Assembly (NCBI GenBank): GCA_039183635.1
Contig: JBCDBL010000064.1
Coordinates: 1 to 24,762 of the forward strand
Length of the DNA stretch: 24,762 bases
Reading direction: 5' to 3'
DNA from: JBCDBL01 sp039183635
GTDB lineage: Bacteria; Pseudomonadota; Alphaproteobacteria; Caulobacterales; Parvularculaceae
Shown: one piece after another, positions 5,875-13,405 of the stretch
How positions within the stretch are numbered: the first letter of the stretch is position 1
Layout: the number at the start of each line of letters is the position of its first letter
Made by a program: the position numbers and the translations under genes
The notes under the pieces: model-generated
Told to the model about the DNA's origin: nothing
Database searches by the model: none
Seen by the model: only the letters and a program-made list of their open reading frames with translations

Positions 5875-8553
5875 CTACGCCGCCAATTTGCGCAAGACGT
5901 AGTGCAAGATGCCGCCATTGTTGAAGTAGTCGAGCTCGTCCGCCGTATCGATGCGGGCGAGCAGCGTGATGTCCTTGGCGGCGCCGTCCGCATACGTGAT
6001 GGTGGCTTTCACATCCTGTTGCGGGGTTAAGGACGGCACGCCTTCGATGGAGACTTGCTCTTCGCCCGTAATGTTCAAAGACTTCCAGCTGTCGCCGTCC
6101 TTGAATTGCAATGGCAAGATACCCATGCCCACAAGGTTTGACCGGTGAATACGCTCAAACGATTGGGCGATCACGGCGCGCACGCCAAGAAGGCGCGTGC
6201 CCTTGGCCGCCCAGTCGCGGGACGAGCCTGTGCCATATTGTTCGCCGGCCATCACCACAAGCGGCGTGCCTTGCTCTTTATACTTCATGGCCGCGTCATA
6301 AATCGGCATTTGCTCGCCGCCCGGATAGTATTTGGTGACGCCGCCTTCAATGCCTGGAACCATTTCATTCTTAATACGGATGTTGGCGAAGGTGCCGCGC
6401 ATCATAACGTCATGGTTGCCCCGGCGGGAGCCGTAGGAGTTGAACTCCGTCACCGGCACCTGGCGCTCTTGCAAATATGTGCCGGCGGGGCTGTCGGCCT
6501 TGATGGAGCCGGCCGGTGAAATGTGGTCCGTGGTGATCGAGTCCGCAAAAAGGCCCATAATCCGGGCGTTCTCAATCGGCTCCACGGGTACAGGCTCTTT
6601 GGTCATGCCCTCGAAGTAAGGCGGGTTCTGAACATATGTGGAGCCGCCGTCCCAGCTGTAAGTCTGACCCGTGCCCGTATTGATGCCCTGCCAAGCTTCA
6701 TCGCCTTTGAACACGTCGCCATAACGGGAGTCGAACATTTCCGGCGTGACCGCCTCACGAACAATGTCCGCAATCTCAGCATTGGTCGGCCAGATATCTT
6801 TCATATAAACCGGATTTCCGGCGTCATCATGACCGAGCGGATCCGTGGTGAGATTAACGCTCATGGAGCCCGCCAAAGAGTAGGCGACGACCAGTGGCGG
6901 CGAAGCGAGGAAGTTCGCCTTCACGTCCGGCGATACGCGGCCTTCGAAGTTCCGGTTGCCCGACAAGACCGACGCCACGGCAAGGTCGCTGTCATTGATG
7001 GCTTTGGAAATCGCCGGCGGCAAGGGGCCGGAGTTGCCGATGCATGTGGTGCAGCCATAGCCCACAAGGTTAAAGCCGAGGGCGTCGAGATCGTCCTGAA
7101 GCCCCGCTTTTTCCAGGTAATCCGTCACAACCTGAGAGCCCGGCGCCAGGGAGGTTTTCACCCAGGGTTTGACCTTCAGGCCCTTTTTCAACGCCGCCCG
7201 GGCGACAAGGCCGGCGGCCACCAGCACGGAAGGGTTGGACGTATTGGTACACGATGTAATCGCCGCGATCGCCACATCGCCATGGCCAATGTCGAAGTTT
7301 TCGCCTTCCACCTGAACGCGTTTGCCGGCCTCGGACGCCTTGCCGTACTCCTTGTCGAGGGCCGTGGCGAACACTTTCGGCGCATCGGCGAGGACGAGGC
7401 GGTCCTGCGGCCGCTTCGGCCCGGCAAGGGACGCGCCGACAGTCGCAAGGTCTAATTCCAACGTGTCGGTAAAGACCGGGTCCGGCGTGTTGGAATCACG
7501 CCAGAAGCCTTGCTCCTTGGCGTAAGCTTCCACAAGCGCCACGCGATCCGCATCCCGGCCCGTGGCGGTGAGATACTTTAATGTTTCAGAATCGACAGGG
7601 AAGAAGCCGCAGGTGGCGCCATATTCCGGCGCCATGTTGGAAATGGTCGCCTGGTCCTCCAGGGTGAGATTGTCGAGGCCGGCGCCGTAGAACTCCACGA
7701 ACTTCCCGACCACGCCTTTTTGCCGCAGCATCTCTGTCACTGTGAGCACAAGGTCTGTCGCCGTCGCGCCCTCCGGCAATTTGCCTGTAAGTTTGAAGCC
7801 GATGACTTCGGGGATTAGCATCGAGACCGGCTGGCCCAGCATCGCCGCTTCGGCCTCAATCCCGCCAACGCCCCAGCCGAGGACGGCCAGACCGTTCACC
7901 ATGGTGGTGTGGCTGTCCGTGCCGACGAGCGTGTCCGGGTAAGCGTACGTAACGCCGTCTTTTTCCGCCGTCCAAACGGTTTGGGCGAGATATTCAAGGT
8001 TCACCTGGTGGCAGATGCCTGTGCCCGGGGGCACCACGCGGAAATTATCGAACGCGCCCTGGCCCCATTTCAAAAACGTGTAGCGTTCGCCATTGCGCTC
8101 ATACTCGCGGTCCACATTGCGTTTGAACGCCTCTTCCGTACCGAAATGGTCGACCATGACTGAATGGTCGATGACGAGGTCCACCGGGGCCAGTGGGTTG
8201 ATCTTTTCCGGATCTTCCTCAAGGCCTTCCATCGCATCGCGCATAGCCGCCAGGTCCACCACCGCCGGCACGCCCGTGAAGTCCTGCATCAAAACCCGCG
8301 CCGGGCGGTAGGCGATTTCCCGTTTGACGGAGCCTTTTTGCGCCCACTCGGCAAACGCTTTCACATCGTCGACGGAGACCGAGCGCCCGTCTTCAAAACG
8401 CAAAAGGTTCTCCAGAAGCACTTTCAAGGAAAACGGCAGGCGAGAGACCGCGCCGATCTGCTTTTCCGCCTCCTTCAAGGAATAGATGGCGTATGTTTTA
8501 TCGCCGACTTTCAGGTCGCGTTTGACATTTAACGTGTCGTGTCCGGGAATCAT
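5875..8553 (-). CDS. acnA: Aconitate hydratase A (aconitase)
   Basis: A TCA-cycle enzyme that interconverts citrate and isocitrate through cis-aconitate with a [4Fe-4S] cluster. The 892-residue length is typical of AcnA/IRP1-type aconitases. The cluster cysteines are visible: Cys435 in TSCTNTSNPSVLVAAGLV, and Cys501 and Cys504 in GYGCTTCIGNSGPL. Also present are VLMQDFTGVPAVVDLAAMRD, DLVIDHSVMVD, VGTDSHTTMVNGL and the C-terminal swivel-domain motif GEQYGTGSSRDWAAKGTRLLG. The start at 8553 has AAGGAG 10 nt upstream. It is transcribed alone, convergent with yebC and divergent from the hydrolase at 8908. A long open frame on the opposite strand (6523-7455) is a shadow. Confidence 0.97.
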   Translation of the reverse strand: MIPGHDTLNVKRDLKVGDKTYAIYSLKEAEKQIGAVSRLPFSLKVLLENLLRFEDGRSVSVDDVKAFAEWAQKGSVKREIAYRPARVLMQDFTGVPAVVDLAAMRDAMEGLEEDPEKINPLAPVDLVIDHSVMVDHFGTEEAFKRNVDREYERNGERYTFLKWGQGAFDNFRVVPPGTGICHQVNLEYLAQTVWTAEKDGVTYAYPDTLVGTDSHTTMVNGLAVLGWGVGGIEAEAAMLGQPVSMLIPEVIGFKLTGKLPEGATATDLVLTVTEMLRQKGVVGKFVEFYGAGLDNLTLEDQATISNMAPEYGATCGFFPVDSETLKYLTATGRDADRVALVEAYAKEQGFWRDSNTPDPVFTDTLELDLATVGASLAGPKRPQDRLVLADAPKVFATALDKEYGKASEAGKRVQVEGENFDIGHGDVAIAAITSCTNTSNPSVLVAAGLVARAALKKGLKVKPWVKTSLAPGSQVVTDYLEKAGLQDDLDALGFNLVGYGCTTCIGNSGPLPPAISKAINDSDLAVASVLSGNRNFEGRVSPDVKANFLASPPLVVAYSLAGSMSVNLTTDPLGHDDAGNPVYMKDIWPTNAEIADIVREAVTPEMFDSRYGDVFKGDEAWQGINTGTGQTYSWDGGSTYVQNPPYFEGMTKEPVPVEPIENARIMGLFADSITTDHISPAGSIKADSPAGTYLQERQVPVTEFNSYGSRRGNHDVMMRGTFANIRIKNEMVPGIEGGVTKYYPGGEQMPIYDAAMKYKEQGTPLVVMAGEQYGTGSSRDWAAKGTRLLGVRAVIAQSFERIHRSNLVGMGILPLQFKDGDSWKSLNITGEEQVSIEGVPSLTPQQDVKATITYADGAAKDITLLARIDTADELDYFNNGGILHYVLRKLAA

Positions 8554-8907
8554 TCGGGGCGTGCTCCTTAAATCACTTGTTAAGAGCGCGTCTCACTTTC
8601 ACATCGAACCCGCCCCTGTCGGAAACGAGAATCGCAACACGAAAGGAAACGGGCTTACCGCCAATGCAGCGCCGGGGTGCGCCCCGGCCGCGCCAAAGGG
8701 CGGGCGGTTGCAAAAATCTCAAGATTTACGGCAGCGTTGTAACCGAGCCGGGCGCTCTGCGCAATGCATAGAGCGCCATGGTGCAACCAAGATAATGCAC
8801 GACGCCTCTAACCGAAATCTAAACGCCGGCGGCTTTAATTCATAATCGGAGGTATAACTTGGCGAACGCGCCCCATTGCCTATCCTCATCGCATTGCGAA
8901 CAAACGC
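8554..8907. other. 354-bp divergent intergenic region with three dyads
   Basis: No convincing gene lies between acnA and the hydrolase. The region holds three clear dyads: GCCGGGG-TGCG-CCCCGGC (8671-8688), AAATCT-CA-AGATTT (8714-8727), and GGCGCTCT with AGAGCGCC (8751-8758 / 8770-8777, 11-nt loop). They would lie in, or just upstream of, the acnA leader and could be operators or mRNA hairpins. I could not identify a reliable -35/-10 pair for either gene. Confidence 0.5.
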
Positions 8908-10158
8908 ATGAGCAAGGGCGAAACAATGTGGAAATGGATAGTGAAGGGGCTCGCCGCCCTCATCATCGTTGGACTGATCGGCGCCGGGACATCCGCATAT
9001 TGGGTTTTAAACGGCTGGAATTACAAGAAAATCAGCAGTATTGAAGAGGTGCGCGGCGAGGGATGGCGCCGTGTCGAACTTGGGCGCGATCTTAAAAACA
9101 GCGACGGCTCCCGCTTTTACGGACTGGCGCGTAAGGGCTCCAGCGACAATCTCATGATTTATTTCCAAGGCGGAGGGCTGGCCTGGAACGCGACAACAGC
9201 TGCAAATCCGATGACGCAAATGGGCATGCTCAAGATTATGCTGTCCGGAGATTTTACATTGGATGTCAGCAGAATTGGTTTTTACACAGGTGAAATTTTT
9301 TGGTTGTCGATCTTGTCGCAAGGCGGCGTTTTCAACTTTGATCACCCGGACAACCTCTTTAAAGACTGGAATATTCTTTACATCCCCTACGCCACAGGCG
9401 ACCTCCATCTTGGACGTTCAACCGCAACATATGAAACCAAGGAGGGCGAGGCGTTCGAGATTCACCACACCGGCGCCCTCAATGTGGAGGCGGCGCTGGA
9501 TTGGGCGTATACGCAGTTTCCAAACCCGGAGAAAGTCGTTGTCGCCGGCTCAAGCGCCGGCGGGGCGGCTTCATCTGTGTGGGTAGAGCCAATCGCACGC
9601 CATTACGCCAAGTCCAGGATTTATCAAATCAGCGACGGCATCCATATAAAGACAGACGTTTTAAAACCCGCGATGGAAACATACTGGAAAGCCGACACCT
9701 CAACTCATTTTGGGTTTGACGCGGGCCCCGCGTTTATGGAGATCGCCTATCTCAGCCACCTCGACCAGCCCTTGCCGAATGTCGTTCGCTATTTGCACAC
9801 AAACACGACATATGACGAAATCGGCATTGCGTATATGAAGGTTCTCGATGAAGTGGATGTTGATGTAAATGACGAGGACGCAGTGGCCGCCTACTGGACA
9901 CGCGAGATGCGCCAGTGCGTCAGCAGACTGGCAAGTTCAGGATTACCGTACTCGGTATATTTATCAGATCAAAGAGTTGAGCATAACCCTGAGCGAACAC
10001 AACACACCTTTTTGACGTATGACGGCATATACGATGGAGAACAAGGGAGCGTTCGTTTTATCGATTGGCTAAAAGCGAATATCGAAGAAGACAAGCCTTT
10101 ATCTGTAGGCGTCTCATTGTTGGAGACAGACCAGGTGGAAAGTCATCGCACCAACTAA
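8908..10158 (+). CDS. Pectinacetylesterase/Notum-like serine hydrolase, membrane-anchored
   Basis: A 416-residue alpha/beta hydrolase resembling the pectinacetylesterase (Notum) family, carboxylesterases that remove acyl groups from polysaccharides or lipidated proteins. Residues 10-34 form one hydrophobic signal-anchor, so the catalytic part is probably periplasmic. Oxyanion-hole motif MIYFQGGGLAWN (84-94 region), nucleophile Ser216 in VVAGSSAGGAAS, and a C-terminal His366 in ERTQHTFLTYDG match the family layout; the catalytic Asp is less certain (Asp354 is possible). The start may be 8908 or 8926 (MWKWIVKGL); neither has a strong Shine-Dalgarno. Codon use is more AT-rich than in neighbours (TTA, ATA and AGA codons near the 3' end), suggesting acquisition. 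Its TAA stop is the first three bases of the 105-bp repeat. The natural substrate is unknown. Confidence 0.78.
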   Translation: MSKGETMWKWIVKGLAALIIVGLIGAGTSAYWVLNGWNYKKISSIEEVRGEGWRRVELGRDLKNSDGSRFYGLARKGSSDNLMIYFQGGGLAWNATTAANPMTQMGMLKIMLSGDFTLDVSRIGFYTGEIFWLSILSQGGVFNFDHPDNLFKDWNILYIPYATGDLHLGRSTATYETKEGEAFEIHHTGALNVEAALDWAYTQFPNPEKVVVAGSSAGGAASSVWVEPIARHYAKSRIYQISDGIHIKTDVLKPAMETYWKADTSTHFGFDAGPAFMEIAYLSHLDQPLPNVVRYLHTNTTYDEIGIAYMKVLDEVDVDVNDEDAVAAYWTREMRQCVSRLASSGLPYSVYLSDQRVEHNPERTQHTFLTYDGIYDGEQGSVRFIDWLKANIEEDKPLSVGVSLLETDQVESHRTN

Positions 10159-10260
10159 AGCGATTCCCGTTCAATCTCAATCATGGAATTGGCTTGAGGT
10201 CTTTGTTTTGTCGCATTTTCCAACGCCCAACCGGTATCCGCTTGGCCGGAAAACGCTCTA
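10156..10260. repeat. 105-bp dispersed intergenic repeat, copy 1
   Basis: Starts TAAAGCGATTCCCGTTCAAT, contains GGTCTTTGTTTTGTCGCATT, and ends GGCCGGAAAACGCTCTA. The termini are near-inverted (TAAAGCG / CGCTCTA). From memory it closely resembles a repeat that is very abundant in Rhizobiales genomes. A diverged copy is at 13943-14045. It fills the entire gap between two convergent genes: its left end provides the TAA of the hydrolase, and its right end provides the TAG of the SRPBCC gene. Confidence 0.85.
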
Positions 10261-10752
10261 AGCCTGCAAATCTTTCAGCAGCTCCTCCAAAAGCTTCATT
10301 CCAGCCGCCCAGCCTTTGTCGGCGCCGTCTATGGCGGCGGCGAAGCAGGCGATCTCGGCCTCGCTCGCCTCGTGTGGGACCCAGGTGAGCCGCATGTGTG
10401 TTTTATCGCCGTCCTCTTCAAACGTCACCGTGGCGCACAATACGCGCGGCCAGTCCGCCATCATGGGGGAGGGGACGACATTCCACTCAGCGTCCGTCGA
10501 CGACTGCAGCATGACGAGGCGCTCCGGCGGGACAACTTCCGTATACTCAGATTTCTGAAAATTGGAGTTGTCGCCCCACTTCATTTCATTGAGCCATACG
10601 CCGCCGGGCGCAACGTCCAGCTTGTGAATGACGGTCTCCACATTCGGTCCGTACCACCGGGCCAGAAGCGCCGGATCCGTCCAGGTTTTCCAGACAAGCG
10701 CCCGCGGCGCGTCAAACGTCCGCTCCAGCACGTATGTCGGCAAATCAGTCAT
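10258..10752 (-). CDS. SRPBCC family protein (AHSA1/START-like)
   Basis: A 164-residue helix-grip fold protein of the AHSA1/SRPBCC type, which binds hydrophobic ligands in a deep cavity. Family features include YVLERTFDAPRALVWKTWTDPALLARWYGP at the N-terminus, GGVWLNEMKWGDN in the middle, TFEEDGDKTHMRLTWVPHE, and the C-terminal helix DGADKGWAAGMKLLEELLKDL. The start at 10752 (MTDLPTYVLERTF) overlaps the end of arsR by 8 bp; a GGGG stretch 6 nt upstream acts as Shine-Dalgarno, and the overlap suggests translational coupling. ArsR-SRPBCC pairs are common; the ligand is usually unknown. Its stop codon lies inside the 105-bp repeat. Confidence 0.9.
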   Translation of the reverse strand: MTDLPTYVLERTFDAPRALVWKTWTDPALLARWYGPNVETVIHKLDVAPGGVWLNEMKWGDNSNFQKSEYTEVVPPERLVMLQSSTDAEWNVVPSPMMADWPRVLCATVTFEEDGDKTHMRLTWVPHEASEAEIACFAAAIDGADKGWAAGMKLLEELLKDLQA

Positions 10753-11113
10753 CATCGTCCCCTTTTTCCGCACCGCGTTTTAAATCCTGAAGAACCCCGT
10801 CCAATTGGTCGAACCGCGTCGCCCAGAACCCTTCAAAAGCCTCCAGCCACTCCGCCGCGGCGGCCATTGGCGATGCTTTCAAACGAGCGGGGCGCCGCTG
10901 TTTGTCCACATTGCGTTCGATCAGACCCGCGCGCTCCAGAACCTTCAAATGCTTCGACACGGCAGGCTGGCTCATCCGGAAAGGCGCAGCGATCTCCCTC
11001 ACCGACGCCTCCCCCCGCGACAGGCGGGTCAGGATCGCCCGTCGCGTCGGATCCGCGAGGGCGGAAAAGACCGCGTCGAGGTTTGGAGATTTAATATAAC
11101 CATATTGTTCCAT
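10745..11113 (-). CDS. ArsR/SmtB family winged-helix repressor paired with SRPBCC
   Basis: A 122-residue winged-helix regulator. LDAVFSALADPTRRAILTRL opens the domain, SVREIAAPFRMSQPAVSKHLKVLERAGLI is the recognition helix region, and the tail FEGFWATRFDQLDGVLQDLK is typical of ArsR proteins encoded with an SRPBCC partner. No metal-binding cysteine motif (ELCVCDL type) is present, so metal sensing is unlikely. The start at 11113 (MEQYGYIKSPNLDAV) is the first ATG that fits the family. It lacks a Shine-Dalgarno and lies only a few bases beyond the predicted transcription start, suggesting a leaderless mRNA. An operator-like dyad surrounds the start codon, consistent with autorepression. Confidence 0.92.
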   Translation of the reverse strand: MEQYGYIKSPNLDAVFSALADPTRRAILTRLSRGEASVREIAAPFRMSQPAVSKHLKVLERAGLIERNVDKQRRPARLKASPMAAAAEWLEAFEGFWATRFDQLDGVLQDLKRGAEKGDDDD

Positions 11114-11149
11114 AACTAAATGGTTATAATATTGGCTATGACGTGTCAA
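11096..11149 (-). promoter_or_regulatory. Promoter and candidate operator of arsR-SRPBCC
   Basis: On the minus strand, a consensus -35 TTGACA (11144-11149) is followed after 15 bp by TATAAC (11123-11128), a -10 with 5 of 6 consensus bases. The 8-bp inverted repeat ATAACCAT (11096-11103) and ATGGTTAT (11120-11127), with a 16-nt spacer, overlaps the -10 and brackets the ATG (11111-11113). A repressor bound here would block the promoter. The short 15-bp spacer and the direct binding role are inferences. Confidence 0.6.
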
Positions 11150-11203
11150 CGGACGATCTTGTGACGCTTGACCTTTGGCGACGGTGCGTCAGAAAAGAGC
11201 GCG

Positions 11204-11851
11204 ATGACATTCGATCCTGTCCATTTGTCCGCCAAAGCCCTCGCCGTGCGACGGGGCGAAGGGATTGTCGTTTCCAACGTTTCCTTCGCAGTCGGCCCCG
11301 GGGATGCATTGGCGCTGCGGGGGGCGAACGGCGCCGGAAAGACAAGCCTATTGCGGGGCGTCGCCGGGTTCTCCGCCATCGCCAAGGGCGATCTGGCATT
11401 CCGCCTGAACGGCGCGCCGGCGGATCTTGACGAAGCGCGGAGCGTCTTAGTCCATTATCTTGGCCATGCCGCTGGCGTTAAAACGAGCCTGACGGCACGG
11501 GAAAACGGGCGTTTTTGGGCGGACCTGTTCGGCGGCGGCGCCGTGGACGCGGCGCTCACGCGTCTCGGCCTTGGAGGTTTAGCAGCTTCGCCGGCGTCGA
11601 TTTTCTCAGCGGGACAAAAGCAGCGCCTCGCCCTTTGCCGGTTGCTGATCGCGCCGCGTCCGGTCTGGCTTCTGGACGAGCCGTCAGCCGCCCTCGATAT
11701 CGAAGGCCGACGTCTTTTGAACATGCTGATCGCGGAGCACCGTCGCCAAGGCGGGATCGTTCTCCTCGCCACCCATGACGCTAACGATGTTCCCGAAGCA
11801 TCGGTTTTACGCGTTGGCGACGGCGTCCTCTCAAAAGGCGTCGCGGCGTGA
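11204..11851 (+). CDS. ccmA: Haem exporter ATP-binding protein CcmA
   Basis: The ATPase of the CcmABCD complex, which releases haem-loaded CcmE during cytochrome c maturation at the inner membrane. The 215-residue protein shows Walker A GANGAGKTSLLRG (about 40-52), signature SAGQKQRLALCRLL (135-148, the CcmA-typical variant of LSGGQ), Walker B VWLLDEPSAALD (154-165) and the switch histidine in LLATHDAND. The start at 11204 (MTFDPVHLSAKALAV) is preferred over the in-frame TTG at 11168. The stop overlaps the ccmB GTG by 4 bp (GTGA), so the two are translationally coupled. It is divergent from arsR. Confidence 0.94.
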   Translation: MTFDPVHLSAKALAVRRGEGIVVSNVSFAVGPGDALALRGANGAGKTSLLRGVAGFSAIAKGDLAFRLNGAPADLDEARSVLVHYLGHAAGVKTSLTARENGRFWADLFGGGAVDAALTRLGLGGLAASPASIFSAGQKQRLALCRLLIAPRPVWLLDEPSAALDIEGRRLLNMLIAEHRRQGGIVLLATHDANDVPEASVLRVGDGVLSKGVAA

Positions 11852-12522
11852 GCGCCATGCGCGCCGCCGCCGCGGTGTTCCGGCGCGACCTTGCGCTCGC
11901 CTTTCGCCAGGGCGGCGGGGGGGCCGTGGCGCTCAGCTTTTTTCTGGTCACCGCGGCGACCGCGCCGCTGGCGCTTGGCGGCGCCCGGGACGTGCTCGGC
12001 CCTATCGCGCCAGGTTTTATCTGGACGGCGGCGGCCCTTGCGGCATTGCTCAGTCTTGAGCGGTTCTTTCAATCGGATTACGAGGAGGGGGGGCTTGAGG
12101 TTCTGGCCCTCTCGCCGGCGCCGCTGGAGATCGTCGCGGCGGCAAAAGCCGGCGCGTTCTGGTGCGCGGCCTTGCTGCCGCTGATCGCCGCAAGCCCTGT
12201 GATCGCTGTATTGCTTCAGATGGACGCCGCCGCGATTGCGCCGCTCATGGTTGCGCTCCTGCTCGGCGCCCCGGCGCTCAGCCTGATCGGCGCGGCGGCG
12301 GCCGCCCTTGCCGTCGGGGTCCGGCGCGGGGGCCTGCTGATCGCGCTCATGGCCCTGCCGCTTTATGCGCCAGTGCTGATTTTCGGCGCGGGCGCCGTGA
12401 ATGTGGCGCCCGAAGCAGGGCTCGCTTCGGCGCCGATGCTGTTCCTCGCCGCTTATTCGCTGTTCTGCCTCGCCGCCTGCCCGGTTGCGGCCGGCGCTGC
12501 GCTGCGCCTGAATTTAGAGTAG
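11848..12522 (+). CDS. ccmB: Haem exporter permease CcmB
   Basis: The membrane subunit that works with CcmA. The 224-residue protein is almost entirely hydrophobic, with about six transmembrane segments, and has the family sequence FRRDLALAFRQGGGGAVALSFFLVTA at the N-terminus, then SLERFFQSDYEEGGLEVLALSPAPLE, the loop typical of CcmB. The start is GTG 11848, overlapping ccmA, or ATG 11857. In most alphaproteobacteria ccmC, ccmD and ccmG follow; here the next gene is an IalB-like secreted protein, so the rest of the system must be encoded elsewhere. Confidence 0.94.
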   Translation: MSAMRAAAAVFRRDLALAFRQGGGGAVALSFFLVTAATAPLALGGARDVLGPIAPGFIWTAAALAALLSLERFFQSDYEEGGLEVLALSPAPLEIVAAAKAGAFWCAALLPLIAASPVIAVLLQMDAAAIAPLMVALLLGAPALSLIGAAAAALAVGVRRGGLLIALMALPLYAPVLIFGAGAVNVAPEAGLASAPMLFLAAYSLFCLAACPVAAGAALRLNLE

Positions 12523-12641
12523 ATCTGTCGCATTTCAGCCCTTTCACAGGACTTGGCGAGTCGGCTATGATGCGTTCATTCTTTCGCCGCAATCGCGGGG
12601 CATGGTTTACACAAACCGTCATTTGTTTTTCGAGGTTTCCT

Positions 12642-13166
12642 ATGGTCGCGCGCTCTCTTATTACCGCTATCGCCGTCATTTCAGGCGTTATCGCCGCTGG
12701 CGCGCCGGCGATCGCTTTCGCCCAAAGCGCGCCGAACGTGGTCGCCACATACCGTGACTGGAATGTCTTCACCCGGAAAACAGGCGATGATCTCGTCTGC
12801 TTCGCCGTGTCGGAACCGAAGGACAAATCCCCGAAAAACGTCAGCCATGGCGATGTTTTCATGCTGGTCTCCACCTGGAAGTCCGGTGTCGCCCGGGAAC
12901 AGCCAAGCTTTATGGCCGGCTACAACTTCCGGGACCGCTCCACACCGTCCGTCCGCGTCGGAACAGACAAGTGGGACATGTATGTCTCCGACAATGAGGC
13001 GTTCATCGAAAAGACGGTTGACGAACAAAAGCTTCTGCAAGCGATGCGGCGCGGCTCCACCATGCGCGTCCAGGCGACATCCGGCCGCGGGACGGTGACC
13101 AACTACGAAATTTCCCTTCTCGGCATTTCCGCCGCCCTCGACCGTATGACGAAGGAATGCAGTTAA
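12642..13166 (+). CDS. Invasion-associated locus B (IalB) family secreted protein
   Basis: A 174-residue exported protein. Residues 1-28 form a Sec signal peptide (MVARSLITAIAVISGVIAAG, then cleavage near AFA-QS). The mature part carries IalB-family features: YRDWNVFTRKTGDDLVCFAVSEP near the start, ending DRMTKECS. A disulphide between the Cys in DDLVCF and the penultimate Cys is likely. Homologues were named in Bartonella, but they are common in free-living alphaproteobacteria with no known biochemical role. The start at 12642 has GAGG 6 nt upstream. A longer in-frame reading starting at 12162 only overlaps ccmB in another frame. Its position right after ccmAB, with a 119-bp gap, suggests separate transcription. 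Confidence 0.9.
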   Translation: MVARSLITAIAVISGVIAAGAPAIAFAQSAPNVVATYRDWNVFTRKTGDDLVCFAVSEPKDKSPKNVSHGDVFMLVSTWKSGVAREQPSFMAGYNFRDRSTPSVRVGTDKWDMYVSDNEAFIEKTVDEQKLLQAMRRGSTMRVQATSGRGTVTNYEISLLGISAALDRMTKECS

Positions 13167-13190
13167 CCTTTTGAGCGTTAACTCTTTTTC
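13161..13190 (+). terminator. Weak terminator at the ialB stop codon
   Basis: AGTTAAC (13161-13167) and GTTAACT (13177-13183) form a 7-bp stem with a 9-nt loop, followed by CTTTTTC. The stop codon TAA (13164-13166) lies within the left arm. The AT-rich stem makes it weak. The dyad could instead be a protein-binding site for the small unit downstream. Confidence 0.4.
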
Positions 13191-13224
13191 GCTTTTCAAA
13201 CGCACCAAGACGCGCCATCATTGT

Positions 13225-13258
13225 CTATGTGTTCCACGTAGAGAAAGGAGGTGATCCA
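13225..13258 (+). promoter_or_regulatory. Leader hairpin plus full-length Shine-Dalgarno of the 32-aa ORF
   Basis: CTATGTG-TTC-CACGTAG (13225-13241) folds into a 7-bp hairpin with one G-U pair. Two bases later comes AAAGGAGGTGATCCA (13244-13258), the exact complement of the last 15 bases of 16S rRNA as commonly written (TGGATCACCTCCTTT). The GGAGG core is 7 nt from the ATG, the normal spacing. Natural sites usually pair over 4-7 bases, so this is an exceptional ribosome binding site. Confidence 0.85.
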
Positions 13259-13357
13259 ATGTCGAGTGAGATTTTAAGGGCGCAAACAGCAGGTCTTTGC
13301 GGTGCGGTCTCGGCGGCGGAGCAGCCTTCGCCGGCGCGGCGGGCCGTTTCGAACTGA
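13259..13357 (+). CDS. 32-residue small protein behind a maximal Shine-Dalgarno (unknown function)
   Basis: ATG 13259 to TGA 13357 encodes 32 residues beginning MSSEILRAQTAGLCGAVSAA and ending ARRAVSN. I do not recognise the product. The case for translation is the 15-nt perfect anti-Shine-Dalgarno complement directly before the ATG, and an independent unit closed by a strong terminator at 13406-13440. The peptide has one Cys, no transmembrane segment, and a small-residue-rich centre. It may be a real small protein, a leader peptide, or a vehicle for an RNA that sequesters the 16S tail. It sits between the ialB-like gene and mmcB. Confidence 0.6.
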   Translation: MSSEILRAQTAGLCGAVSAAEQPSPARRAVSN

Positions 13358-13379
13358 CGAAAAATCAGAACGTTTGAGG

Positions 13380-13399
13380 GATCGGCTTTGCGCCCGATC
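13380..13399 (+). other. Stem-loop in the 3' part of the small transcript
   Basis: GATCGG (13380-13385) pairs with CCGATC (13394-13399) across an 8-nt loop, just upstream of the terminator. It gives the transcript a second structured 3' element, as seen in small RNAs. Function unknown. Confidence 0.5.
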
Positions 13400-13405
13400 T
13401 CGCGG

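Noticed and set aside
6523..7455. 310-codon open frame on the plus strand inside acnA
   Set aside because: Basic, low-complexity translation antisense to a fully conserved aconitase; a shadow frame of GC-rich DNA.
9007..9408. 133-codon minus-strand frame within the hydrolase gene
   Set aside because: No homology signal or Shine-Dalgarno, and it is antisense to clear catalytic motifs on the plus strand.
13244..13258. AAAGGAGGTGATCCA as a fragment of a 16S rRNA gene on the minus strand
   Set aside because: The match stops exactly at the ATG, with no 16S sequence beyond it, and its spacing to a start codon is ideal. It is better read as a Shine-Dalgarno.
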